DNA of 64,000 nt from Curtobacterium pusillum (lineage in GTDB: Bacteria; Actinomycetota; Actinomycetes; Actinomycetales; Microbacteriaceae), in contig NZ_VEIY01000001.1 of NCBI RefSeq assembly GCF_007680845.1, positions 124,001 to 188,000 of the forward strand, read 5' to 3'. The translations under genes were made by a program, and so were the position numbers. Positions 6,655 through 14,579 of this stretch are shown here, one piece after another (position 1 is the first letter of the stretch; every line of letters begins with the position of its first letter). The notes beneath the pieces were generated by a model. The model saw only the letters and a program-made list of their open reading frames with translations, made no database searches and was not told the origin of the DNA.

Positions 6655-9549
6655 GTGCGTACACACCCCCCGAAGCGTGCCGTCGCGCGCGCTCGCAGCA
6701 TCCTCGCCGGTCTCGTCGTCGTCGGTCTCGCCGGTCTCGCCTTCGTCGGGGCCGGTGCAACCAGCGCGTCCGCCGCCGCACCCGCGCAGACCACGTTCGT
6801 GAGCGAGGGCTTCACCGGCGCGACCGCCGGCGCCGGGTACATCCTCCCGTCGACGACGGCCGCGTCCGGCAACGTCGCGTGCCTCACCGCGCGCCCGGCG
6901 TCCGGCACGAACACCGGATCGATCCCGACCTGCGCCGGCACGACCGACGCCGACGGGGCCGGTGCGTTGCGACTCACGTCGAACGTCAACAACCAGTCCG
7001 GTGGCGTCGGCGCGAAGCAGTCGGTCCCGATCACCAAGGGCATCGACGCGGTCTTCAACAGCTACCAGTACAACGGCACCGCGGCCGACGGCATCGTCTT
7101 CTACCTCGCCGCGACCGACCCGTACACCCCGACGGTCCCCGCCAAGATCGGGTACCTCGGCGGCTCGCTCGGCTACAGCGCGAGCACGGCGAACAACGCC
7201 CAGGGCCTCTCGCACGCGTACCTCGGCATCGGCCTCGACCGGTTCGGCAACTTCGCGAACCGGCAGTTCGGCGGCACCGGCTGCGACAGCGACGCCGGCA
7301 CGAACGGCAGTCTCTACGCCAACGCGGTGACCGTGCGTGGCCCGGGCGACGGGTCCACCGGCTACTGCGTCCAGTCGAAGACGACGGTGAACGGTTCGCT
7401 CGAGCGGACCGGCGTGACCGACCGTGCGCAGGCGAAGGTCCCCGTCGAGATCGTCATCAACCCGACGTCGTCGGCGCTCACCGCGCAGCAGAACACGTCC
7501 GTCACCGTGCCGGCCGGCCGCTACGCCGTCATCTTCACGTCCATCGGTGGGACCCAGCAGGTGGTGACGGGCGCGCTGCCGAAGCTCGCCGCGACGTCAA
7601 ACCAGGCGAACGTCGACTCCTCGTGGATCGACCCGGCGACCGGCTACCCCTACAAGCTCACCTACGGGTGGGTCGCCGGGACCGGGGGACAGAACGACAT
7701 CCACGAGGTCAACTACCTCACGACCACGACGGCCGCCGGCCCGGTGCCGGTGCTGACCGCCCGGACGTCGGGTGCGACCAGCGTCGCGCACGCCGGCTCC
7801 GGTTCGTACACGGTCACCCCGACCGTGTCGGCCGACGGCGGCTCGGAGTCGCAGCTCGTGCGCACCACGACCACGTTCCCGGCGGGCATCACGCCCTCGG
7901 CTGCCGGTGCGACCGGTGACGGCTGGACGTGCTCGGCTGTCGGCCAGGTCGTCACGTGCGACCAGGTCGCGGCGGACCGCGCCCCCGGTACGGTCCTCCC
8001 GACGCTCTCGATCCCGTACACGGTGTCCGGCGCAGCCCGCACCGCGACCGTCTCGACCGTCGTCGCGTCGACCGATGCGGAGGCGGTGACCGTTTCCGGC
8101 GCCGTCACCGTCCGCCAGCAGTCGACCACCGTCACGGTGGCCGGTGCGACCGCGACCGTGGGTGACCGCGCCACGCTGACCGCGACCGTGGCCTCGGGCG
8201 CGGAGCAGGGCGGCACGACTCCGACCGGGAGCGTGGAGTTCACGGACACCGCGTCCGGTGCGTCGCTGTGCACGGCGAAGGTCGTCGACGGCGTCGCGTC
8301 GTGCGACGTCCCGACCTCGGCCGTCGGCACCACCGGTGTCACCGCGGGCTACGGCGGTGACGCCGATCACGACACCGCGGACGGAACGGGCTCCCTCGTG
8401 GTCACGAAGGTCCCGACCGCGATCTCGCTGACCTCGACGCCGGAGGACGCGACGTACGGGCAGACCGTCACGCTCGGCGTCGACGGCCTCGAAGCCGTCG
8501 ACGGCACCGTGCCCGCCCCGACCGGGACCGTCGAGTTCCGGGAGGGCGACACCCTCCTCTGCACGGCGACCCTGCCGGACACGAGCTGCGACGTCTCCGG
8601 CCTCGGAGCCGGGACCCACTCGGTCACGGCGGTGTACTCAGGCGACGACCTGCACGAGGGTGCGACGGCGGTCTCCGTCGAGCTCACCGTGCGGAAGGCG
8701 ACGGCGACGATCACCCCGGGCTCGGACCCGTCGGACCCGTCGGGCCCGTCGGACGGGGGTGACACCACCGTGACGGTCACGCACGGCGAGACCACCACGC
8801 TCGGCACCCCGGGGATCCCCGAGGACGCCACCGGCACGATCGACTACGTCACCGAGGACGGCACCGTCCTCTGCACCGCGACGCTGCCGGACACCGAGTG
8901 CGCGATCCCCGCCGACCTCGCCGGTGGCGCCTACCGCGTGCACGCCCGCTACAGCGGCGACGACAACTACGACCCGGCGGAGGGCGAGCCCTTCGACCTG
9001 GTCGTGACCGCGCAGCCGACCGAGTTCGTGGCGTCCAGCGACGCCCGGCACCCGGTCGTCGGCAGCACGGTGCGCCTCAGCACCTCGGGCCTGCCCGCCG
9101 GCGCCACGGGGACCGTGACGTTCACCGCCGCGGACGGCACCGTCCTGTGCACGGTGACGCTGCCCGAGACCAGCTGCGAGACGGATGCCCTGCCGGTCGG
9201 CACGAACACGGTGACCGCTGCGTACAGCGGGGACGCGTCCTTCGCCGCGTCGGACACCACCCTCGAGGTCGTCGTCGACGCCGCACCCGTGGACGACCCG
9301 ACCGGTGACCCCTCGGCACCCGCTGCGGACCCGACGACGGACCCCACGACGAGCCCGTCTGCGGACCCGACGTCCGGAGCCGTCCCGGGTACGACGCCGA
9401 CCCGTGCGGCCACGGCCGGTGAGCTCGCGTTCACCGGGTCGCCGGTCGCGATCGGCACCGGACTCGGGCTCGCCGCGGCGTTGCTCGTGGCGGGGCTGGT
9501 GTTGCTCATGGTCCGTCGGACCCGGGCAGCCCGGGCCTCGGCGGAGTAG
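6655..9549 (+). CDS. LAFTG-anchored surface protein with lectin-like domain and Ig-like repeats
   Basis: This is a 964-residue secreted wall protein. It has a long signal peptide ending near ATSASAA (about residue 42), then a lectin-like domain (about 45-350, with DGIVFYLA and AYLGIGLDRFGNF as in legume-lectin folds). A beta-rich module follows (about 370-480), then four Ig-like repeats of the Big_3/5 type (about 480-880), each with PTGxVxF, LCTxTLP and a YSGDxxxxxS ending. A Pro/Thr/Asp-rich stalk leads to the sorting signal LAFTG at 924-928, a hydrophobic segment and a basic tail. LAxTG motifs are used by class E sortases of high-GC actinobacteria. Each Ig module has a CxxxLPxxxC pair that could form a disulfide. 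The likely role is adhesion to glycans; the ligand is unknown. The start is GTG. Confidence 0.85.
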   Translation: MRTHPPKRAVARARSILAGLVVVGLAGLAFVGAGATSASAAAPAQTTFVSEGFTGATAGAGYILPSTTAASGNVACLTARPASGTNTGSIPTCAGTTDADGAGALRLTSNVNNQSGGVGAKQSVPITKGIDAVFNSYQYNGTAADGIVFYLAATDPYTPTVPAKIGYLGGSLGYSASTANNAQGLSHAYLGIGLDRFGNFANRQFGGTGCDSDAGTNGSLYANAVTVRGPGDGSTGYCVQSKTTVNGSLERTGVTDRAQAKVPVEIVINPTSSALTAQQNTSVTVPAGRYAVIFTSIGGTQQVVTGALPKLAATSNQANVDSSWIDPATGYPYKLTYGWVAGTGGQNDIHEVNYLTTTTAAGPVPVLTARTSGATSVAHAGSGSYTVTPTVSADGGSESQLVRTTTTFPAGITPSAAGATGDGWTCSAVGQVVTCDQVAADRAPGTVLPTLSIPYTVSGAARTATVSTVVASTDAEAVTVSGAVTVRQQSTTVTVAGATATVGDRATLTATVASGAEQGGTTPTGSVEFTDTASGASLCTAKVVDGVASCDVPTSAVGTTGVTAGYGGDADHDTADGTGSLVVTKVPTAISLTSTPEDATYGQTVTLGVDGLEAVDGTVPAPTGTVEFREGDTLLCTATLPDTSCDVSGLGAGTHSVTAVYSGDDLHEGATAVSVELTVRKATATITPGSDPSDPSGPSDGGDTTVTVTHGETTTLGTPGIPEDATGTIDYVTEDGTVLCTATLPDTECAIPADLAGGAYRVHARYSGDDNYDPAEGEPFDLVVTAQPTEFVASSDARHPVVGSTVRLSTSGLPAGATGTVTFTAADGTVLCTVTLPETSCETDALPVGTNTVTAAYSGDASFAASDTTLEVVVDAAPVDDPTGDPSAPAADPTTDPTTSPSADPTSGAVPGTTPTRAATAGELAFTGSPVAIGTGLGLAAALLVAGLVLLMVRRTRAARASAE

Positions 9550-9557
9550 GCACACCG

Positions 9558-9583
9558 GGGCGGCGTCCTGGAGGACGCCGCCC
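9558..9583 (+). terminator. hairpin terminator after the surface-protein gene
   Basis: Perfect 11-base arms (9558-9568 and 9573-9583, GGGCGGCGTCC and its complement) with loop TGGA lie nine bases after the stop codon. There is no U-tract, as is usual in GC-rich actinobacteria. Confidence 0.65.
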
Positions 9584-9588
9584 GCTCG

Positions 9589-9649
9589 GAACCACGGAAC
9601 CGACGTCGAACCAGGCAATCGAGCTGGTTCGACGTCGGTTCCGTGGTTC
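9589..9649. repeat. perfect 26-bp inverted repeat (palindrome family 3, copy 1)
   Basis: The arms at 9589-9614 and 9624-9649 are exact complements and begin GAACCACGGAACCGACGTCG; nine bases separate them. The element lies between two convergent genes and could end transcription from both sides. A near-identical element occurs 25 kb away at 34416-34476, also between convergent genes, so this is a dispersed family and not just a local terminator. Confidence 0.85.
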
Positions 9650-9692
9650 GACGTCGGCCGAGCGGAGCCGGGCCCGGCCGCGTGGGCGTGCG

Positions 9693-11738
9693 TCAGTCGC
9701 GCTTGTTCATCGCGGCAAGCCGCTCGTTGTAGGCCTTGAGGTCCGCGTCCCCGTCGCGATCGGCCTTCCGGTCGAGGCGCTTCGCGTCCCGCGTGTCCGA
9801 CCGCACCCAGTTCCGCACCACGAGCAGCGCCACGAACACCATCGGCAGCTCGGACGCGCCCCACGCGATCCCGCCGCCGGTGTGCTGGTCGGCGAGCAGG
9901 GCGGCGTCGTTCGTCTGCCCGAGCGCGTGGAACCAGTCGACCGCGAACACCGACTCGCTCGTCATGACGGCCACACCGAAGAACGCGTGGAACGCCAGGG
10001 TCGCGAGCAGGGCGATGATGAGGATCGGGTACTGCGGCCGCGCGGGCCCGGGGTCGACCCCGACGAAGACCCAGAAGAACAGGTACCCGCTGAACACGAA
10101 GTGCACGATCATCACGACGTGCCACTCGTGCGACTGCATCGCGTACTGGTACGCCGGCGTGAAGTAGAACACCACGAGCGAGCCGGCGAAGATGACGCCC
10201 GCGACGGCGGGGCGCGCGAGGAACTGCATGTACCGCGAGTGCGTGAAGAGCATCAGCCACTCGCGGGCGCCACGGGAGCCGTCGTTGCGGACGGGCAGCG
10301 TGCGCAGGGCGAGCAGCACCGGGCCGCCGAGCACGAGCGGCAACGGCACGAACATCATGAGCAGCATGTGCTGAATCATGTGCGACGAGAAGTGGATCAT
10401 CCCGTAGACGGCCGGTCCCGCCGAGGTCGTCCAGATGAAGAGCGCACAGCCGAGCAGCCAGGCGATGGTGCGCCCGACAGGCCACTTGTCGCCGCGCTTC
10501 CGGAGCTTCCGGACGGCGAGCAGGTACCACCCGGCACCGACGACGGCGAGCCCGAGCCACACCCAGTCGATGTGCCACTGGGTCAGGTAGGTCTGCACGG
10601 TCTGCGCCGGCGGGTACGGGAATCCAATCAGTCCGGAGCGGGTGTCCTCGCCGGTCGCCGGGGTCTGCGGGATCGGCGGCTGCGACCGGGACACGGCGAC
10701 GGAGACGCCGATGGCGACGGCCATGAACACGATCTCGGCGAGGGCGAACCGCACGAACAGCCGACGGTCGAGCGGTGCGCGGAGGAGCCCCGGCACGAGG
10801 CGTCGGCGCTGGACGATCCCGGCGAGGCCGAGCAGCACGAGGATCACGGCCTTGACCGTGATGAGCCAGCCGTACGTCGTCGTGACGAGGTCGAGCGGGC
10901 CGGTCAGCCGGAGCGAGGCGTTCACGATGCCGGAGAACGCCACCGCGGCGAACGCCCACCCGGCGAGCGTCGAGTAGCGCGAGACGACCCGCCCGGTCGC
11001 GCCCTTCGTCCGGGTGCGGAGGACCACGACGGCGACGAGCCCGCCGGCCCACACGCAGACGGCGACGAGGTGCACCGCGAGCGAGTTCACCGCGTTCGCG
11101 TGCTCGAGGGACCCGGCGGCGTGGCCGGACAAGGCGAGGGGGAGGAGCGCGAAGAGTCCCGCGACGGTGGCCACCGCGAGGGTCGTCACCCGGGTGGCGA
11201 AGGCCGCGACGACGGTCGCGATGAGGATCGCCGCGGCGGAGACGACGAGCGCCTGCCCGATCTCCACCTGGAACGTGAAGAGCATGAAGTTCCGGGCGAA
11301 CACCGGGCTCGTGAGCGGGACGCCGAGCGTGTTCGCCCCGGTCAGCACGATGCTCACGACGGCGGCGAGGAACCACAGCGCTCCCGTGACGCCCGCCCAG
11401 CGCGCGGCACGGTGCTGCACGCTCGACAGGGCTCCGTGGTCCTTCTTCTGTGCCGGCAGTGCGAACGCGGCGACGACGAGCAGGCCGATCGTCAGCGCCG
11501 CCATCGTGTCGTGCACCACGCGAGCGACGGGCAGCCCGTACTCGACGAGGTCACCGGCGGACACCAGCTGCTGGTTCGCGGTGAACGCGCCGGTGAGCGT
11601 CATCCCGAGGATCGAGCACGCCACCGCGAGCGGGACAGCGATGACGAGCACGGTCGCGACGGTGGACGTGCGCGCGGTGACGGGCGCGGATTCGGGCGCC
11701 GCGCCTCCAGGCTGGGTGACGGGTGACGTGACGGTCAT
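9693..11738 (-). CDS. CopD-CtaG fusion membrane protein (copper / cytochrome oxidase assembly)
   Basis: This is a 681-residue polytopic membrane protein. The N-terminal half (about 25-330) resembles CopD copper-transport domains, with repeated helices and conserved His in SGHAAGSLEHAN and AVHLVAVCVW. The C-terminal half (about 370-640) is a CtaG/caa3-assembly domain with TQWHIDWVW, MIHFSSHMIQHMLLMMFVPLPLVLG and HEWHVVMIVHFVFSGYLFFWV, rich in copper-binding His and Met. Such fusions are common in actinobacteria and are thought to deliver copper to cytochrome c oxidase. The tail is charged and cytoplasmic. A single arm of the GGAGGCGCG repeat (11699-11710) lies inside the N-terminal codons. The GNAT gene lies 62 bases upstream on the same strand. 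Confidence 0.88.
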   Translation of the reverse strand: MTVTSPVTQPGGAAPESAPVTARTSTVATVLVIAVPLAVACSILGMTLTGAFTANQQLVSAGDLVEYGLPVARVVHDTMAALTIGLLVVAAFALPAQKKDHGALSSVQHRAARWAGVTGALWFLAAVVSIVLTGANTLGVPLTSPVFARNFMLFTFQVEIGQALVVSAAAILIATVVAAFATRVTTLAVATVAGLFALLPLALSGHAAGSLEHANAVNSLAVHLVAVCVWAGGLVAVVVLRTRTKGATGRVVSRYSTLAGWAFAAVAFSGIVNASLRLTGPLDLVTTTYGWLITVKAVILVLLGLAGIVQRRRLVPGLLRAPLDRRLFVRFALAEIVFMAVAIGVSVAVSRSQPPIPQTPATGEDTRSGLIGFPYPPAQTVQTYLTQWHIDWVWLGLAVVGAGWYLLAVRKLRKRGDKWPVGRTIAWLLGCALFIWTTSAGPAVYGMIHFSSHMIQHMLLMMFVPLPLVLGGPVLLALRTLPVRNDGSRGAREWLMLFTHSRYMQFLARPAVAGVIFAGSLVVFYFTPAYQYAMQSHEWHVVMIVHFVFSGYLFFWVFVGVDPGPARPQYPILIIALLATLAFHAFFGVAVMTSESVFAVDWFHALGQTNDAALLADQHTGGGIAWGASELPMVFVALLVVRNWVRSDTRDAKRLDRKADRDGDADLKAYNERLAAMNKRD

Positions 11739-11800
11739 GACCGTCCCATGGTAGGTGGCCTGACTGTGTCCGCGACGTGCGTCGTGCACGACGTGCGTCG

Positions 11801-12892
11801 TCAGACGCGTCGTTCCCAGATCCCCTCGCTGCCGACGCCGACGAACCCGACCGCCTCGTTCACGTCGAGCATCGGCCGGTTCTCCTCCGCGTTGAACGTG
11901 ATGATCGACGGCCGGCCGGGGAAGTCCTGCTCGACGCGCTCGATCCCGACGACCTTGAGGAGCCACCCGAGCCGGTGCCCGCGGTGCTCGCGGAGGACGA
12001 GCGTGTCCCACTGCATCACCGCGCGCGCGGGGTCGTTCGGCACGGCCAACTGTGTGAAACCGGTCAGGGTGGCGCTCTCGACGTGCTCCACGGCCACCGT
12101 GAGCATCGTCCGCGGGGCGCGGGCGAGCTCCTCCTCGTGCTCGCGCAGACGGTCGGCTGTCCAGACGTCCTCCGGCTCCTCCATGTCGCCCTCCGGTGCG
12201 TCGGTGCTCATCCGCGTCTCGAGGAGGGCGAGGCCGTCGAGCCACTCGTCCGGTGTCCGTCCGGTCCAGGAGTGCACCCGGTAGCCCGGGCGAGCGGCGG
12301 CCTCGGCACGGTCGTGGAGTTCTCGGACCACCGCCGGGTCGGCGGGGAGGGCCAGTCGGCTGATCCGGTTCACCTGCCCGAAGCGCCAGCCGCGTCCGGT
12401 GAGGAAGCGCACGCCCGCCTCGTCCTCGGGGACGGCGCCGAAGCCTGTCGGCGCGGGCAGGTACCCGGGCCCGGACGCCGGCCCGACCTGCCGGGACACC
12501 GCGTACGTCTTCCACTGCGTCCGGCCGTCGGCACGCGCGACGCCCTCGAGGTGGTCCGCGAGCAGCGTGCCGACCCCCCGGCGCTGGTGGTCCGGCCGGA
12601 CCCCCATCGCGAGCCAGCAGTTCGGCGTCCCCGGCGCCTGCTTCGTGTCGTACGAGCCGGCGGCGACGACGGACCCGTCGTCCGTCCGGACCACGAAGAG
12701 ACGACTCGGCGCCTCGGGCTCGTGGCACATCGGCAGGTACTCCTCCGGCTTCCACGACAGCTCGGGGAGGTGGTGCACGTCGACCTCGGCAGCGTCGGAC
12801 ACCCGGAGCCAGTCGAGGAACGCGCGCACCTTCTCCGGGTCGTCGTCCATCGTCGCGGGCACGTCCAGCTCGTGCACCGTGTAGTCCGTCAT
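11801..12892 (-). CDS. GNAT-family N-acetyltransferase (tandem domains)
   Basis: This is a 363-residue protein with two GNAT-like halves. The first (about 3-165) has a clear acetyl-CoA loop, VRPDHQRRGVGTLL (motif at 104-109). The second (about 185-355) has the weaker loop LREHRGHRLGWLLK followed by TFNAEENRPMLDVNEAVGF, a typical GNAT C-terminal motif. Mycothiol synthase (MshD) and similar actinobacterial enzymes share this double layout, but I see no residues that fix the substrate. A ribosome site GGGAGGGG precedes the ATG, and a TATGCT -10 lies about 45 bases upstream. Confidence 0.8.
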   Translation of the reverse strand: MTDYTVHELDVPATMDDDPEKVRAFLDWLRVSDAAEVDVHHLPELSWKPEEYLPMCHEPEAPSRLFVVRTDDGSVVAAGSYDTKQAPGTPNCWLAMGVRPDHQRRGVGTLLADHLEGVARADGRTQWKTYAVSRQVGPASGPGYLPAPTGFGAVPEDEAGVRFLTGRGWRFGQVNRISRLALPADPAVVRELHDRAEAAARPGYRVHSWTGRTPDEWLDGLALLETRMSTDAPEGDMEEPEDVWTADRLREHEEELARAPRTMLTVAVEHVESATLTGFTQLAVPNDPARAVMQWDTLVLREHRGHRLGWLLKVVGIERVEQDFPGRPSIITFNAEENRPMLDVNEAVGFVGVGSEGIWERRV

Positions 12893-12969
12893 GGTCGCCC
12901 CTCCCGCCGCCCGACCCTGGGCAGCCTCGCAGCATATCGAGGAGCACGCGGGGCCGCTAGGCTTCCCCC

Positions 12970-13557
12970 GTGCTGCTCTCCGACCGCGACATCACCGCCC
13001 AGCTCGCCGATGGCCGGATCGGCCTCGACCCGTACGACGCCTCGCTCGTCCAGCCGTCGAGCATCGACGTGCGGCTCGACAAGTTCTTCCGGCTGTTCGA
13101 CAACCACAAGTACCCGCACATCGACCCCGCGGTCGACCAGCCCGACCTCACCCGCCTGGTGGAGACCGACCCGGACGAGGCGTTCGTCCTGCACCCGGGG
13201 GAGTTCGTCCTCGGTTCGACGTACGAGGTGGTCACGCTGCCCGACGACATCGCCGCCCGGCTCGAGGGCAAGAGCTCGCTCGGGCGCCTCGGCCTCCTGA
13301 CCCACTCGACGGCGGGCTTCATCGACCCGGGCTTCTCCGGGCACGTGACCCTGGAGCTGTCGAACGTGGCGACCCTGCCGATCAAGCTCTGGCCGGGCAT
13401 GAAGATCGGCCAGCTGTGCTTCTTCCAGCTGTCGAGCCCCGCCGAGAAGCCGTACGGCTCGGCCGAGTACCAGTCGCGGTACCAGGGACAGCGGGGCCCG
13501 ACCGCCTCGCGGTCGGCGCAGAACTTCCTCCGGACGGACGTCTCCGAGCGCCCGTAG
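12970..13557 (+). CDS. dcd: dCTP deaminase, probably bifunctional (dUMP-forming)
   Basis: This 195-residue enzyme supplies deoxyuridine nucleotides for thymidylate synthesis. It shows the family core [13 protein letters not shown], the phosphate-binding [10 protein letters not shown], and the catalytic stretch [22 protein letters not shown] with its Glu. Actinobacterial members (for example in Mycobacterium) are bifunctional dCTP deaminase/dUTPases, and this length and motif set agree. The GTG start follows a TAGGCT hexamer (12958-12963) by exactly six bases, so the mRNA is probably leaderless. Confidence 0.95.
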   Translation: MLLSDRDITAQLADGRIGLDPYDASLVQPSSIDVRLDKFFRLFDNHKYPHIDPAVDQPDLTRLVETDPDEAFVLHPGEFVLGSTYEVVTLPDDIAARLEGKSSLGRLGLLTHSTAGFIDPGFSGHVTLELSNVATLPIKLWPGMKIGQLCFFQLSSPAEKPYGSAEYQSRYQGQRGPTASRSAQNFLRTDVSERP

Positions 13558-13573
13558 CGCGTACAAAATTTCG

Positions 13574-13597
13574 CATGCTGTGTATCGTTACAGCATG
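13574..13597 (+). promoter_or_regulatory. palindromic operator and leaderless promoter of the HTH-MNT/HepT pair
   Basis: A perfect inverted repeat (CATGCTGT at 13574-13581 and ACAGCATG at 13590-13597) has an eight-base spacer that contains TATCGT (13583-13588), a -10 placed six bases before the ATG at 13595. The ATG itself lies in the right arm. Repressor bound here would cover both the promoter and the start codon. The natural ligand is the HTH domain encoded by the same gene (inference). Confidence 0.7.
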
Positions 13598-14110
13598 TCC
13601 GCTGTTCTCCCTCGGTCCGCGCCCCCTGTGTCGGCGGCCGGACTCATCCGGGACGCCCGTCTCCGCGCGGAACTCACCCAGGTGCAGCTCGCCCGCCGCG
13701 CCGGGGTCACGCAGAGCGTCATCAGCACGTACGAGAACGGCCGGCGCGAACCCTCGCTCGCCGCACTGCAGCGGCTGCTCCTGGCCGCCGGGTTCGTGAC
13801 TGCGATCGACCTCCTGCCGATTGAGGAGCCACCGCCCCTCCGCGCCCGTGTCGCAGCGGCGCGTGATGAGCTCACCGCGATCGTGCTGCGTCTCGGTGGG
13901 AGCAACCCGCGATTGTTCGGCAGCGTCGCGCGCGGCGAGGACGGGCCGACGAGCGACGTGGACCTCATGGTGGACCTCGACCCGGGGCTCGGCATCTTCG
14001 CGCTGATGCGGATCCAGGACGAGGCCGAGCAGCTCCTCGGGGTCCGGGTGGACGTGGTGGACGCCGCCGGGATGAGCCCCGACGTCGTCCGGGGCGCGGT
14101 CCCGCTGTGA
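13595..14110 (+). CDS. HTH-MNT nucleotidyltransferase (MntA-like antitoxin with N-terminal XRE domain)
   Basis: This is a 171-residue fusion. Residues about 14-68 form an XRE helix-turn-helix (LTQVQLARRAGVTQSVISTYENGRREPS). Residues about 85-171 form a minimal nucleotidyltransferase with the signature G109-S110...D121-V-D123 (GSVARGEDGPTSDVD) and a third acidic residue near D153. MntA proteins neutralise HepT toxins by adenylylating a tyrosine. The HTH fusion adds self-repression, and a perfect palindrome covers its promoter. The 3' end overlaps the HepT-like gene (GTGA), the usual antitoxin-first order. The active-site residues are intact. Confidence 0.85.
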   Translation: MSAVLPRSAPPVSAAGLIRDARLRAELTQVQLARRAGVTQSVISTYENGRREPSLAALQRLLLAAGFVTAIDLLPIEEPPPLRARVAAARDELTAIVLRLGGSNPRLFGSVARGEDGPTSDVDLMVDLDPGLGIFALMRIQDEAEQLLGVRVDVVDAAGMSPDVVRGAVPL

Positions 14111-14436
14111 GCCGCGCGGTCGCCGACCGGCTGGACGACGTCGTCCGGGCGTGCGGGGTGATCGGCCGGTACGTCGACGACCGGTCCCTGCCGGAGGACC
14201 TCGTCTACGACGCCGTCCGGATGCGGCTCGTCGAGATCGGGGAGGCGGTGCGGATGCTCCCGAGTGCCGTGACCTCGGCCGAGCCGGGGATCCCGTGGGC
14301 GCGGGTGTCGCTGCTCGGGGAGCGCCTGACCCGACGGTACTTCGACACGACGCCGGCCGTGGTCTTCGGGACGGCACGGGTGGACGTGCCCGCGCTGTGC
14401 GCGGCGGTCGAGCGTCTGCGGGCGGCCCAGCCGTAG
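14107..14436 (+). CDS. HepT-like protein with degenerate RNase motif
   Basis: This is a 109-residue all-helical protein of the HepT/DUF86 family: LVYDAVRMRLVEIGEAVRMLP and PGIPWARV match the family core. Canonical HepT RNases carry R-X4-H-X-Y (as in RNRLIHGY). Here the aligned segment is G71-E-R-L-T-R76-R-Y78, so the catalytic Arg is Gly and the catalytic His is Arg, while the tyrosine that MntA modifies is kept. The protein is therefore probably not an active RNase of the known type. It starts at GTG overlapping the antitoxin stop. Alternatives are a divergent mechanism or a decaying toxin. Confidence 0.78.
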   Translation: MSRAVADRLDDVVRACGVIGRYVDDRSLPEDLVYDAVRMRLVEIGEAVRMLPSAVTSAEPGIPWARVSLLGERLTRRYFDTTPAVVFGTARVDVPALCAAVERLRAAQP

Positions 14437-14463
14437 GCGGCCCCGCCGCGCGGTGCGCACTGC

Positions 14464-14507
14464 CGGACGGGAGGCGCGGTGCGGGGCCGACCCGCGCCTC
14501 CCGTCCG
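14464..14507. repeat. GGAGGCGCG inverted repeat (family 1), convergent gap
   Basis: Exact 16-base arms (CGGACGGGAGGCGCGG at 14464-14479, complement at 14492-14507) are separated by 12 bases. The element lies between the HepT-like gene and the convergent sugar-binding-protein gene, just before a separate terminator hairpin. It is one of about a dozen copies in the window and serves as the type copy for the arm sequence. Confidence 0.85.
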
Positions 14508-14526
14508 CCACCTGCGCGCGGACGCG

Positions 14527-14563
14527 GGACGGCCCCGTCTCGCGATGCGAGACGGGGCCGTCC
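14527..14563. terminator. bidirectional terminator hairpin
   Basis: Perfect 17-base arms (14527-14543 and 14547-14563) are joined by the three-base loop GAT. The hairpin is 16 bases from the stop of the sugar-binding gene on the minus strand and downstream of the HepT-like gene on the plus strand. Confidence 0.85.
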
Positions 14564-14579
14564 TGTGGTGCTGGGGAGA

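Noticed and set aside
14107..14436. HepT-like gene as a pseudogene
   Set aside because: The frame is intact, overlaps its partner normally and keeps the family core and the tyrosine, so I report it as a gene with altered motif and not as broken.
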